Shown: in pieces, positions 11,838-24,930 of the stretch
How the letters are laid out: each line of letters begins with the position of its first letter
Position numbering within the stretch: the first letter of the stretch is position 1
Source of the DNA: Patiria pectinifera
Taxonomy: Eukaryota > Echinodermata > Asteroidea > Valvatida > Asterinidae
Direction of reading: 5' to 3'
DNA length: 64,000 bases
Assembly (NCBI GenBank): GCA_029964075.1
Contig: CM057140.1
Span: 15,332,643 to 15,396,642 of the forward strand
The notes under the pieces: generated by a model
What the model was told of the DNA's origin: nothing
Seen by the model: the letters and a program-made list of their open reading frames with translations, nothing else
Database searches by the model: none
Program-made: the position numbers and the translations under genes

Positions 11838-14800
11838 GCCGTGAACGAGTACAGCGAGTTAACACTCGTCATTTGAAATTTCGAACAAGATTGAGTTTGG
11901 TCGGAAGAGGGCGCTATTAACATGTTGACGTAATAATTATTGTGTTCCATATGTAAATATGCCGTCATATTTTTGAGTAATCAATTCATAGGCAATACAG
12001 CTAAAAATTTAGGTATCAGTGAATTACCATGGCACTAAAACGGTGCGAACGGATATCTCCTTGCTCTGTGATAAGTCAATTCCTCTCAATCTCACCCTAT
12101 AATTTTGGTATCAGACACGTTCCAAACAGGGGGATTATCGTGATGGGTTTTCTAAGCCAGGATGAAGAGTGATGAGGCTGATTGCAAAAACACGGGGAAA
12201 CGATACAAGTGGATGAGATAGGAAAGTGTGAAGACATCTTCAAGTAGAGAAAGGTGTAAACTACGTCTGAGAAAATGTACCTGACGAAATGTTCGAAATG
12301 GTTGGTTAAAAAAGTTCGTTTTCCTCAAGAAGTGGGGCGCCGTAAAACATTCACCCTAAACTTATCATGAAAGCAAAAATGCGACTCGGGTTTGTCTCCT
12401 CTCAAGCCCGTGATACTTCATGCTTGAACTCACTGTGTCGAATTTCTGGCGCTAAGTCTCGGTTTGGTTCCGTAAAACAACTCCATGTTGTTTGTTGCAT
12501 TCAGAACAAACCACTCCACGTGCACTTGAAACTTAAGCACGTATCCCGTGTTTTGTTTCATTCCATTTACCTTATTATTTGGTCCTTGCTTCGATATTTT
12601 GTTTCGTACTTGTAACGTTCGATTTACAGGCTTGATTGATGGAACTCAATACTCACGTCCTGTCATTCTTGCAAAAGAAACTGATTCTTTGATATTTTCA
12701 TGCCTCTTATTTTAACTACCTTTTTAGACTGAGAATTTCAAAGTTAATGCAAACTTCAATTTGTTTGACCCTCATTCCCCAATATGATTGGTTATGCACG
12801 CGGACAATGTTTTGTGCAAAATCATAATTTTAGATGTTATCACGGGATTGGAACGCTGCTGATTGAATGTGATGAATTTCAATTAAAGTGACATAGAGCA
12901 TGCAACGAGTATAAGTTAAAATAACTGTAATGAGATGAGCAGAGTAATGAATGAACAACTCACAACAAGTACGTTTAAAAAGGAAAAGGAAGGATGAACA
13001 GATAAACGCAAGATACAAGTCATAAATGATGCGTTCCCCGTGCTTTTTTCGAGTTTCGCCTCGACAAACAGATTTTTTTCCCAATCGCTATTTTCCTAGA
13101 AATATACATGTAATTGAAATTTGAATGAGACATCGAACGAAATCCAAAATCCAAAATCGGAATAAAGTAGGTTTTTTCGTGAAACCAAAACATACAAATT
13201 GAAAATTCGTTTGGAAAAAAATCCATTTTTAAGAGCATTGGGTGTGCACCTGTTTTTTGACTCGAGATTAATACCATATTTGTGTGCTATGTTTATGCAG
13301 AATGCAGCAGCCAATGAAATGCTAGGTTGAGAGAGGGAGTAGAAAGGGCGAATTATTTTTAAAACGGGGAGAACTCTCTTCTATGGTGTGTTTTTCCGTC
13401 GTGTTTTTCGGATTTTAAGGAGGGAGATAAGCTGAGATAAGATCAGGTGGAAATATCGAGCAGGAAATTGAGCTGGAGATGTTGAGTGATAACGTGAGAG
13501 CTTTGGTTTGATTGATGTTGTGGAGGAATTGCGGCATGAAATGGATGAGTCTTGTTATCAACTGCGGAAGTATTGGCATAGGATAATGAGTTCACTCAGG
13601 TCGGTAGGTGGTGCTACTCCACAAATACTCGTTGTAAATAGTTCTGAATATTCTGATTACATTTATCATAATTATTGACCCAAACAGTGTTCTCTTTAGA
13701 GGGGATATATCCCGCAAGCAATTCAAAAATGAAAAAAAAACATGCACATAGGTAACTTCAGTTGTCTTAAGGTAGTTTAAGTTTTCATAATGAAATACGT
13801 GTGTCTTGATTAAAGTATTACTAGTCTTGATACATGACTAGAAGTTAATAAAACAGGCTTCTGCCCTGACTTTTGTGATTGACGTAATCGTTTGAAACAT
13901 AGATTATGCTAATGTGTTTCTGAAAATTAACTCGACCATCACGGGGTCATGTCCGAGGGAGAACAAATTGTTTTGATTCGAGAGTAATTTGCAGATTTAA
14001 TCAACTTTTGTAATTCAATCTGTTATACAATTCATATTAAAAGAAATACGAGATCCATTTGTAAAGAGCTATGGTTGAAAGTACGACAGTATTTCCTAAA
14101 TTAACAATTAATTTTGCTTCTTCTAAAATGATTCAAACAAAATCATCCCGCAATTTACGTGAGTGAAGTTTGAAAGTTAAAAAAATACATGTGATAACTT
14201 AAGTCGTTTAAATCACAAATCTTTTTTGGTAAAAATCGTATAGAAAAGACATTAAGGGGGGGGGGGATTATAGCACGTGCTTTATTCATCACTGTAGTAG
14301 ATTTTTCTGACGTAACGTGTAAGCGACATGTATTATAATATATTTGGGGAGGATGTTAATGGACCACTTAGTCTTGAGTTTGACATAATTACATCAAATA
14401 CTATTTGGGGGGGGGGGGTCGACGTAGTGAACGTGTTCATCCAGTCGGATCATCAATCGAGCAAAAAGTGCCATGCGTCTTCGTCTCACGGACGTGCTCG
14501 ACCGTCGCTTTTCTCGATTAGCAAATTGATTTTAGCAAAAAAAAAAAAAATACAGAAAACTTAAGAACATATCTGTGTGCCATAGGGAGTTCAATCCTTT
14601 ATTTTATATAAAGGAGAAATTGAAATTAAACACTAAAAATAATGAGAATCACGCATCGCGTGATTGATTCTTTGTTCCTTCATTTTCGTTTAATTAATTT
14701 GCAATGTCTTTTGTCTGAAACTTAAATCAACAAGAAAGGTTTTATGTTAAAACGGGTTTATTTGGTACGTGTATTCCTCCATTATGAACGCATTGGCAAA

Positions 14801-17617
14801 AGCTTTTTATTTGGTAGAATTTCTTTCCAAGGTAATCCACAAGGTTTACGTGTAAAGAAATGTTGTTGTGTTGGTAAATTTAAACTGTACGCATGAGGAA
14901 ACCATAATCATGAGATGTATGTAATTCTGTGAGTTAGTGCTTGTAATTGCCTTTAAAAAAATGTTTGTTCATTTCAATGTTAAATATTTATACATTGTAT
15001 GCACACTTTAAAGCTTATGACTGTATTGTTATCGATGCTAGAATGTGAATAAACCTAATTGAAGAAAAGTGATGTGAGAGATAATGGCCTTAGCGGTTAA
15101 TTTCATTCGACTTAGACCGTTTCGAAAACATTTGCACCGCTTTGGAGGGATGCTATAGACAATGTGTGTTTCTTTGTTGTTGGTACTGTTTGTTTGTTGT
15201 TCGTTTGTGTCTATCCGTTTTTAATTGTCTCTCTGAAGGACAAACATCAAGTGTTTGGTATGTAGTTACGTCTTTACAAAGTTACATCTATTGTCTTTAC
15301 TTCTGAAACTGGGGGACATTTTCCCAAGTATCCTTTGGGCTGGCTTTCCCTGCAATATAGCAGTCCCCCCCCCCCCCCCCCCCCCCAAAAAAAGGTGCTC
15401 ATGTCACGACCATCCCTGCATGTGGACTGTCTTGAGCTCAAGTTACGCATCTGATGTACTTAAAGTTGACTAGGTTTTGAACATTTTTTGCACGTAATTG
15501 CTAGACCACGCAGCAGTACACAGTTTTACACCATTACTTTAAGCGCTAGAGGGTCCTTTCTAAGATGCATTGAATTCACGTACACGTTGGTGATGACTGG
15601 GTAGATGTTTGACGCCTAAATACCCACATCACGCAGCACTTGGACATCTTCTAAACCTCAGCGAGGAGTAAGAGCATCCCCTCCAGAGATTTGAGAAGCT
15701 CTCGGCTTGTTGTTTCCTTTCATCTGCCGCAGTAAGAGTTGATAATTGACCTTCTTTGTTTTGTTGAGCGAGCAGGCAAGAAGGAGAAACTTGAAAGTAG
15801 GTCGGTCTTTTCAAATGCTGAATTTATCGTTTATTTCGGGCAAAGAAACATGATAATGATTTCCCGATATTAGATTTAGATGAAAGCTTTGTTAAAAAAA
15901 TTTTATGGGGAACATTCATGGAATTGACCCTGATATCACGAATGTTTTGTCTTGTAATGAACGCAAAGATCAAAATTTCGAATTCAAATTAGTCACCAAG
16001 CGAAATGGCCAGCGAAATAGCGCGCCCATGTCGACAAAATAACTTACTTACAGGAAATCACGTTATTAAGAAGGTTACTTGACGCGTACAGCCCTGATAA
16101 GACGTACATAATTACCTCGGCAGTTTTTTTTGTAGGAAAACAGTTGCAGATACCTCGCGGGTTACCAGACAACAAGTCCAAATGATGCATTGTAATAACT
16201 GGTTCCTTATGCAGTGCTTGTACGTCTGCCCTAAGCAATATTTTCCGCGTCACTGAGCCGTGAAATTGGGTCTAGTACAATCAAAAGTAAACATTGGGAA
16301 GTGGAACTCCAATCATTAATTATTAACATACAAACGACTAGCAGTATCTTCCAAGATGATCATTGATGCTATAAAGGTGTCGTGTAAGTGAACCTCGAGG
16401 CGTTAATTGATAGATGTGTGACACAGGTGTCATCACGTCCTAATAATGCCATACGCACGTATTAGACGAGTGACGTTATTGAAATAAAAAAATATATATA
16501 TACATTGTATATATTGTAGTAGAACGCTTTAGTACTTGTATAGGAAACAACTTTTTGTGCTCTCTTTGTTCGGTTGACATCCATGGAATCCCTTGAACAC
16601 AGCATGTGGGACTTTGTCATACATCATTGAGTTCCCATTATAGTCTTTAATTTTCACGAAGGATTAGTCATCAAGCGGAGGCAATTATTATATACATCCC
16701 TTTCCTATTATCAATTTTTTACGTCAGCATTTATTAATTCATTAAACTTTATCCGGCTTCAAAGACCTACACATCTCGCGATGATAAACAATATCCAGAA
16801 TTATGTCAACAAAAGCTTCCACGTGCATAACGATACACACGCAACGGTTCACTGGCGTTCAGCTTCACCGCAATTTCGCTCTTGCTCTTTTCGGAAAATT
16901 ATGAAACTTCATATTCCCAATATGTTATCAATTTTAATTATTTCCAAGGTCCCCTGTCAGAATTTTTCCATCTCAAAATATTCCACCCATATTATTTTGT
17001 TAAATGTACCGTAAACTGCATGCCCACGCGGGAACAGTAATATTTCAGCATCGTCTCTCTCTCTGAGAGAAATGTAACGAAACGAAACAAGATCGTGTGT
17101 AAACAAAAGCAATTACCGAACCCTTTATAAAATTGAATGTCGCTTCAACAGTGGGCGTGGCCTAGTTGAAATAGGTTGGCATGGTGACCGCGTTACAATA
17201 AACGTCATGGCAGACAGGCTAATTGTTCACTTGATGTGGGTAATATTGCATGCACGGCTGACTTCAAAATTGACATTCAGTTCATGTGGGAGGCCATGTC
17301 TGGTCTGATTTCAAGGTTTCTACATAAGCGCTGTGACTGTGTTGTTTTCATTTTTTGGCGTAACGTGTATACCTTAAAATTATTTGCTTAAATAACAGCA
17401 AATAAAGTGGGCCTAGAACAGTGTGTTGTTTGGGTGTTTAATGACAATTGTTCAACCTTTTTTTTGAATTAACAGAGAAAACAATAAAGAATGGAATAGG
17501 GGATTGCCGACATCAAGTTGACTCTTCTTTGACATTTAGCATGATGCTTAATATTGGACAACATACATGTTGGTGTCATAAACTAAAGGAAAGCCACAGA
17601 CGTGAAATATAGTTAAA

Positions 17618-17647
17618 GCTTGCGATCCCTCATGAGGGATTGCAAGC
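17618..17647 (+). repeat. 30-nt near-perfect palindrome
   Basis: Arms of 14 nt (GCTTGCGATCCCTC and GAGGGATTGCAAGC) flank a 2-nt AT centre. The only non-Watson-Crick position would be a G-U pair if transcribed from the + strand. The loop is too short for a microRNA precursor. A cruciform or protein-dimer site is possible but unproven. Confidence 0.7.
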
Positions 17648-20600
17648 ATTTCAGTCGAAAAGAAACATGTTCAGATATTTATTTACGAGGTAGGGCCTAT
17701 TCTTAGTACATTCTGCTTATTCAGGCACTGCGTGGGGATCCTATCGATTGGTGAACCCATGGTGAACCCCAGCCAGCATGACTCCCAATGGATAGTTGTA
17801 TGCACCCGCGAGGATAGCGAGGGGCACAATGGTTAACTCGAACAACTGACAAACGTGGACCGCTTACTAAAAATCCTTACCCGGAGGAATCGAGAAAAGT
17901 TGTGCATGTTGTCAATATTAAATAACATGATATAAAGCGTATTCGACGCGGTCAGAGTGGGTTCTCTCGGCCGGTCATGGACCGCGCCGCCGTGTGGTGT
18001 TGATATTTCTCGGCGACGGAGCGTATCGGTGCCCGGTCACGTCTTGATGAAAATGCTTTGAGTGATATGAGGATACATGGGGCTCAGAGGGAAAAATAAC
18101 GACACAATTAACATTTTGTGACCTTTACGTTTCTTCTAAAGCAGGAAACGGTCGCAATTCGTGGATGCTGTTCAGACGTACTTTGCTCACAGTGGCCCTA
18201 TACAGTGCATCAAATCAAAGAGTTTGATATATGCCAGCTATAGCAGAGCTTAAATTCGATGATTGATGTTGGTAGCAGAACCTTCCATCTGAATCTATCT
18301 GGCAAGACTCCGGTACCAATTATTCCCTTTATAATCTTTCGTTCTTACCAAACCCTGATGGGAGTTATTGCAGACATGCCATCTCGATGTCGCTATTTTC
18401 CATGTCGTTCCCCTGCCATTAACCGTCTGATCCACTTTAATACACGGGTTAATAGCCTCAAGTAGCCGGTGCGTATCGTTACGGAGAAATATGGACCCAA
18501 CCTCCTGTCCATGAAAAGATGCCACGATCAGCATGATCACTCGCTTGCACCGATCGTACACACTTGGCGGTGGGATTTCTGCCCCAATCCTTCCAAAAAT
18601 TGATTGAGAATAATTACAGTTCAATGTTTGACTGACATCTGATTATATTGATACTGCTGTCAAATTTTCAAAAGTTGAATTCTGATGTTGATTCGTTTCG
18701 TTGCGCGCGACTGGTTTTGTATTGTTTGTCTGTTATAATAATAAGCAAAAACTCAGCTCATCGGTGCGTGCCCCTTTAACGCAAAGACGCTAATCAGTCG
18801 ACGCTAGTAGTTTCGTTCAATTCCGATTTTTTTTTATTATTTAGTATTTCTTTAAGCATCGACTGACTTAAGTAGGCCTACATTTGATTTCAGAAAACAA
18901 AAATCACGGTTTTGATGCGGAGTGAATTCGTCAGGCATAAAATTAAGACTCCCTTGACATCGACCTACAATTATAATGCTTCAAAGTCATATCACATTCT
19001 TAAAATCTTAAATTTAGTCTTAACGATTTCTCCTTTTTGAACATTCTCTTTTAGCAATGGCTTAAATTATTTCATGTTCATGTTTATCCAGGCTGAAAAA
19101 AAGCTTTATCTTCGACCTATTTCTCGATCTCGTCTGTGGCTGTTCAAAAGATGACCCACAAAAAATGTATTATTTCACTGGTTGCAGAACGACTGCTGTT
19201 ACCCTATAAATTCTTTATTATTTATCGATCAGAAAGCTCGCATCTCATCCACCAACAGTATTCGGTTTTGCAGCGAATTCGACACCTCTGAAATCGATTA
19301 AATTGTTTTGTTCTTCGAAAATGATCGCATATATGGCCGGGTGCCCTTATCTCGAATTGCGAATAATGGAGAAGAGAGAAATGTTGTCGAAGAGAAAAGT
19401 AAACTTTCCCCGGTGAATGAGTTTTAAAATGACTCAGAAGAAGACAACATTGATGTCTCAATAAAACCCTGCATGACACATGAATTACTGGATTTTTTAA
19501 ACAAAGTTTCGGAAAAAAATTCAATAACAAGATTAATCATGTACATAAGATATGCCTGTCATGATTTATTTTATATTTACAATTTTACATTAATATGTTT
19601 ACACAAAAACGAACCCCCACTATCAACGATTGAGTTCACATCGCACTTTACTTTCGATCACTTTGAAATAAACACATGTATGCCTAAATTAATAACTGCT
19701 TTAAAAGCCGGGGGGGAAAAGTGGTCAACACGAGTTTGAAACAAAGACAACAATCGTACTTCGGCTTTCTGCTTTCTGACGACAAGTTCCTTCAACACGT
19801 CTCACGTTTCGCAAAGACTCTATCGAAAACGTTTATTAATTCTATTCCTTAGGCGTTGCGAATCTCGATCGTTCAAGGTAAAATCAGTCACTGCGGGATG
19901 AGATCTTAAGATGCCCCGCCAGAGCAAGACATCCATAGGATTTCTTTCGTTTCGAGTGGCTGAAATTATTAAAGTGATACAATCGTGATAACTGCAGCTC
20001 GTGATGTTGGTCTTACGGTACACAGTTTGAGAGTAATATTATTGTAGACAAATCGTGATTCATTTTTGTAAGGTATCTTGATCTCAAATAATACAAATTA
20101 CTTCGGATAAACGTATCTATAGCTCTATTCAACATTTACAAAATCGTGAAAGTAAAAAATCACGGGCACCGTGCATTTTTGGAGTTTACAACCTTTTAAA
20201 TTATTGGTTACAGCACAACCAAAATACGTGACGTTTTGGCATTGTTGTCTCACTGAAATGGATCGCAGCGATGTAAGTGACTTAAATTGAAATGAAAAAC
20301 CCGGAGATGACAAAAATTGATAAAATGTATTTCCCCTTAAAATAGTAACGGTCTACTGACCACAAGGCTCTCAAAATCCCTGTAAGTGACACTGTTTGGC
20401 GCAACTGCATGAGAGACATTTTGGCGGGTCGAATCAATGAAGGTGGTTTCCATTTTCATCCAGCGCGTGGCAGATGTCAAAAGTGATCCGTCCGGTCCGC
20501 TGGTCACGCGGTGATACTATATTGATTAATTGTTACCGGAAGCTGCCTGGTAAAGCCATGTCATTTCACCGTCAACATTACTCCGAGATGAAATTACAAT

Positions 20601-21051
20601 TGAATTTAGGAGAATTCTATTTCGAAACATTCTTGTTCTTCTCTTTATATTGCAAAATAGGAATATCTTAATAATATTAATTCAAGTTCAATTTATAATT
20701 TATAACAAATACATTTTCTGTATTGTTGGGAAGACGGTCAGTGTATTAAACACATGTCATGTTGACATTACATTTAAAGGCATCTTTTCGGTGATATGAA
20801 TGTCAAGAAATCATACAAAATTGGGACACAAAGTGATCGGTTTCGTGTAATTATGACGCTAGGCAGGAGCTAAGGGCTATGGGTAATAGGTACCGTGCAT
20901 GAACTAAGAGGGCGCTATAACGCATGTATGTTGAGCTCACATTCATTATGCTAGTCTACTTCCAACACCTACAGATTGCTCCTGTTTAAACGAATCTTAT
21001 GTCAGGATCCAATATTACATGACCAAAACGAGAAGGATCAATCAATCAATG

Positions 21052-21069
21052 ACGTATATTAATATACGT
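21052..21069. repeat. 18-bp perfect palindrome next to a short (ATCA)n run
   Basis: ACGTATATTAATATACGT reads identically on both strands. Immediately to its left is a short tandem of ATCA at about 21037-21050, similar in kind to the 3' tail of the LINE fragment at 22.6 kb. It may mark a decayed retroelement end. Confidence 0.5.
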
Positions 21070-21561
21070 AACCGATTTTCAATTACCGAAAATATCGACC
21101 ATTCTGCATGATAAAATTGTGTTTCAGCGCAAAGTTTAACGCTGGTACTCATCACCGCTGGTATCCCATAATGCAACATTAAGTCATCAATGAAAACGAA
21201 TACTCACAACATTGCTTTCAGTTGATAAAATCACAGTGTCCGGTGTCGTATTTATGGCTCTTATGGCGTCGACTGCAAACCAAACTTCGGCGACTCTTTG
21301 CCAGCACTTTGTTCTTTTTAGGAAGCGTCACTGATCCGGGTGTGAACTCGGAAATTGCAATCACAGCTGGATGCAATTATCACTTACACTCTCAAGACGT
21401 ATCCGCTCATCCCCAATTCCTCGAAGAAAACACCTCCCAGTCTAATGTACGCCTACATCTCGTATAAATACCCGTGAAATCATAGATTTATGGTGATTGA
21501 CTATAAGGAATTACGAGTTGCATTATTGATTTTATCGCGTCGAAATATAAACCAGACAATA

Positions 21562-21931
21562 AGGCCAAAAAAAATAAGTCTCCGGTTTCTGGTATGGAGC
21601 TTAGCCAAAAAGTGGTGCGGCGACGCGGCTTTTTTTTTTTTTACCTGATTTTTTTGCTTCAAATGTCGGCTGATGACTGCAAATGGTGCCCGACTAAACT
21701 TAGTGCAAATATATGGGAGTCCAGAGAGGCCACATAAAGCTTATTCTCGATCATAACCCCATCTAAAAACACGTTAAAATTGTGCAGTAGCAGGATTCCA
21801 GTCAAACCAGTGAGTTTGGCGGTTTTGAGACATCATTTTTCATTGAAAAAAAAACTTTTCATTTTGCCGACGCGCATGGCTACGGCGACGCGCGCGCATA
21901 CCAGAAACCGGAGACTTTTTTTTTTTGGCCT
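21562..21931. mobile_element. MITE with about 35-bp terminal inverted repeats
   Basis: The left end (from 21562, AGGCC then an A run, then GTCTCCGGTTTCTGGTATG) is repeated as its complement at the right end (to 21931). They agree over about 35 bp apart from the poly-A composition. Subterminal CGGCGACGCG words also recur near both ends. The roughly 370-bp interior has no transposase. A TA flank is present at both ends, which could be a 2-bp target duplication, but this is not decisive, so the superfamily is unassigned. The ORF across 21780-22193 overlaps the right end and is not a gene in my view. Confidence 0.7.
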
Positions 21932-22610
21932 AACAACACGAATGTCACACGCCTCTTGCGAAGCATTAGGAAAGCGAGACCGCGTCAACGCGCATAAATC
22001 GACCGTGAACAGAAAGCAAAATGCGGGCGAGTCCCGGTTGAATTTCCTGCCTGTGATTGAGTTGGCGACACGGTACGGGAGAAACATATCGCAGCTCGCC
22101 TTGAAATTGCTCCTTAGAGACTGTCAGGTTTTTTTGCTGTGTATCTTCGTCATGACAGCAAACACTCAGTTAACAACATTTAATTTGTCATGATTACACA
22201 TTCAAGTCTGGTCGTCTAGCCAGCGACGCATTGTGTCATTTTATATCAAGATGTGTCGGTATAAGCTTGGCGAATGGCATGAAATCTAAACCTTTCTTTA
22301 GTTGGTACAGAATCTTGCAACGTTTTTACGTGAAGAATTACGATAACAGTTTGGATATTTTGAAGATAATTTCTGTCGTCGTGATTTAAGGAAGTAGTAA
22401 CGCATTTCCAGGTTCGTTGACTTTTAGAATTGGTGTTTGACTATTTCTTGTATATTAAATATTACTTTAATATTTTGGTTGGGCATAACGAAGATTTTAA
22501 CAAAATCGAGACGGCAAAAATGGACGACGAAAATTCAATTATGCAACGGGCAAACATAACCGTGGCTATAAGCGCCCGGGCAACAATATTGTTCATGGGC
22601 GCATGCGCCT
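21932..22610. other. No gene recognised
   Basis: Spacer between the MITE and the LINE fragment. It contains a GCGCATGCGC palindrome at 22599-22608, a word matching the NRF1-type recognition sequence, but no gene nearby to regulate. Confidence 0.4.
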
Positions 22611-22934
22611 CAGATCAAACAATCAATCAATCAAAAGAAATTTATAAAGCGCCAAAATCAAAAAGTTTGCTCTAAGGCGCTGATGGGGCACCAAAAAGAA
22701 GAAAAATTATTGATGGTACACCTCCTGAAACAGGTGAGCTTTCAGGAGTGTCTTGAATGTATGCAGTGAGGTGGTATCTCTAATGTATTCTGGAAGTTTG
22801 TTCCAGATTCTGGGGCCGTATACAGAAAATGATCTATCAGCAAAAGAGACACAATGGGTTCTGGGCTCAACAAAGTGTAGTGAACAGGAGGTTGATGATC
22901 GAAGTCGTCTCTGTTGAGAACTAATTTGGAACAT
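22611..22934 (-). mobile_element. 3' end of a CR1/L2-like non-LTR retrotransposon
   Basis: The minus strand encodes the extreme C-terminus of a LINE ORF2 in 75 codons (22934-22707, stop after YHQ). It carries the conserved tail block with FSVYGPRIWNKLPEYIRD and TFKTLLKAHLF, which I know from the end of CR1/Rex/L2-type reverse transcriptase proteins. The 3' UTR follows, with GCGCTTTATAAATTT and then a short (GATT)n tail at about 22617-22632. The element is 5' truncated, as is usual for LINE copies, since no reverse transcriptase core is found upstream. It is probably a dead copy. Confidence 0.8.
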
Positions 22935-24496
22935 GAACTAAATACATATTAATACTCTCATATTAATACTCTCATCGTTTTGTCTTTTGAGAGATATTTT
23001 CAAGTTAAAATAATGTGTTCTCATTTGACCTGGATTGGAGATGAGACGTATTGACATAACAACTCTCACTGATATAGTGCATGATACTGCAATAAATAAG
23101 ATCATTTGGCGCGATCATATCCCAAGATAAGACGCCCAAACGAGTAAAATCCAATTCGACATAAATGTCAGGTTTCCATGGCGGTGCAGATGAAAGGAAT
23201 CTTTCCCGCCAAACTGATACAGTGCCCCTTTTTGGCGCGCTCTCTTCGATCACGTGTACACGGCGGTGTTTGCGCGCGTCTCCATTTATTTTCCGGAAAA
23301 GGGGGAAGTTTTAAGATGGTAATCAAGACGGAAAGCCCCGCGACACGAGCTGCCGTATGCTGAGTTATTCTCCTCACGTCTCAAAGTAACACCTGAGATA
23401 TCTGTGTGCCCCTGTTTTGTAGTTCAATCCCCTGTTTATTTTGCGGAAGGACGCCTCGGAAAATATGACGAAATGCACGGATTATTTTTGAGGGGGGGGG
23501 GTGTCTAAGCATCAGTTCCATCCGCCACGCACGAATTGGCTCACTATTTACGACAAGTATCAGAGATATTGCTTTCCGATATTGCTATTCCTATATTCTT
23601 ACATGCGCAAAAAATAAAATCCATCCAAAGTGTTCCAATAGGGCCTACTGACTGTACCAGAGATTCCAGTTATAACCGAAACGAAGAGCGTCGAAAGCCG
23701 AAAGAGTTGTAACTCGAAAGGAAAAAAAAGACATTTAAAAAATGTCATTCTGTCTGTAAACAGATATGGCTCTTTTGACACAAAATTGCACTTGTTGAAT
23801 AACACGCGAAGCGCCTAGCTACGTGTGCCTTGCATTGCAATTGAGCAAAACCGATGAAGCAAGTTCTTCAATTATTGTAAAGATATTCGCTTCTTTGTTA
23901 CAGAAGTGTTTAATTTGCATTCTTAAGTGAATTACTCAAGCGTGTGTGTTAACGCCCTGCACGTCAGCGGTGTACGTTTGCACGTGGGTAGAGATTCCTT
24001 AGTGCGTCGATCGACACTACTCAGCGCAGTATAGAATGATACGAAATGGAGGGCAGAGTTACTCCTTCTTGAACATTTCTCTCGTAACTTTGGCCGTCTC
24101 GTCTTCGATAGCTAGGCGTCCATCTGTATAGCTCAGCCTGTGCTCTGATGCCGTAAGTTAATCGAATGTTGCTTGGTTGGCCGTAATCAGTGGAAATTTA
24201 AATCATTCTGTCATTCTGGCCATTAAAATTTGTCATGAACTCCACAGACAAAAAGCTGCATTTAAAGTTTTTGGACAACGGTTTGGGACCGTGTTTTAAG
24301 AGTCCTTAGGGCATCTTCAGTGCATTTTTTTTTAAATAGTTTCATTTTCAGCCGAAATTGAACACAAGAAACTTACTTTTTAAAATTACAATTTGGGCAC
24401 AAAATGAATTTTCTGCAAACGACTCATAAACACTTATTGATGTTATAGGTAGAGAAACATTCGTTATTACTTTTGAAAGTTTTTTTAGCATATTTT
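22935..24496. other. No gene recognised
   Basis: AT-rich sequence with a 10-G tract at 23492-23501. Overlapping short open frames on both strands (for example 23168-23377 and 23178-23363) have no recognisable motif. Confidence 0.4.
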
Positions 24497-24930
24497 TGGT
24501 AATCCTTACTTTTAGGACACCTCTATTTTGTACGAGTTCTGTTCAAAACTGACTTTTGCAGATGACTGTCCAGTACCAAAGTGGCTTTTGCAGGCTAAAG
24601 AAGTCTTTTTCCTTCAGACAAACCATAATTAGTTGTAATTTTGAAAGCACTTTCAAAGAAAATGTGACTTTGCTACCTGTTTTTGCAGTTTGCCATCTTG
24701 CTTTTTTAATATATTTTCTGTTTATCATCGTCGTCTTTAACCCCTCATAATTCAAAGCCCTGCCCTCTTTCTGCTAAATTAAACCTGCTGATATTCAAGA
24801 GGTGTCATTGCCAAATGTTCAAATGTGTCAATAAATATCAGAATGTCACTTTTGAGTGTCATTTAGTCAGCTGTGTTGGTGAGTCTTTTAACCTTATATA
24901 GGAAAGGGGTCCTAAAGGTAAGGATTACCA
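24497..24930. mobile_element. Possible MITE, 434 bp, with 24-bp inverted ends
   Basis: TGGTAATCCTTACTTTTAGG at 24497 is repeated in inverted form at 24907-24930, with about two mismatches over 24 bp. The sequence TATTTT flanks both ends (24491-24496 and 24931-24936) and could be a target duplication, but it is low in complexity. The open frames inside (24556-24755, both strands) are mirror shadows without a family match. Confidence 0.5.

Larger units (their letters stand above)
11846..21561. other. Long gene-free region
   Basis: Nearly 10 kb with no exon, RNA gene or protein-family match that I can support on either strand. It holds AT-rich sequence, short microsatellites such as (TA)n near 16490-16515, poly-G tracts at 14256-14266 and 14407-14418, a 22-C tract at 15365-15386, a 30-nt palindrome at 17618-17647 and an 18-bp palindrome at 21052-21069. 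Open frames such as 18259-18624 on both strands look like chance. Confidence 0.5.

Noticed and set aside
11552..11968. Frames of 122 and 133 codons on opposite strands
   Set aside because: They mirror each other and run through a MITE and its C tract.
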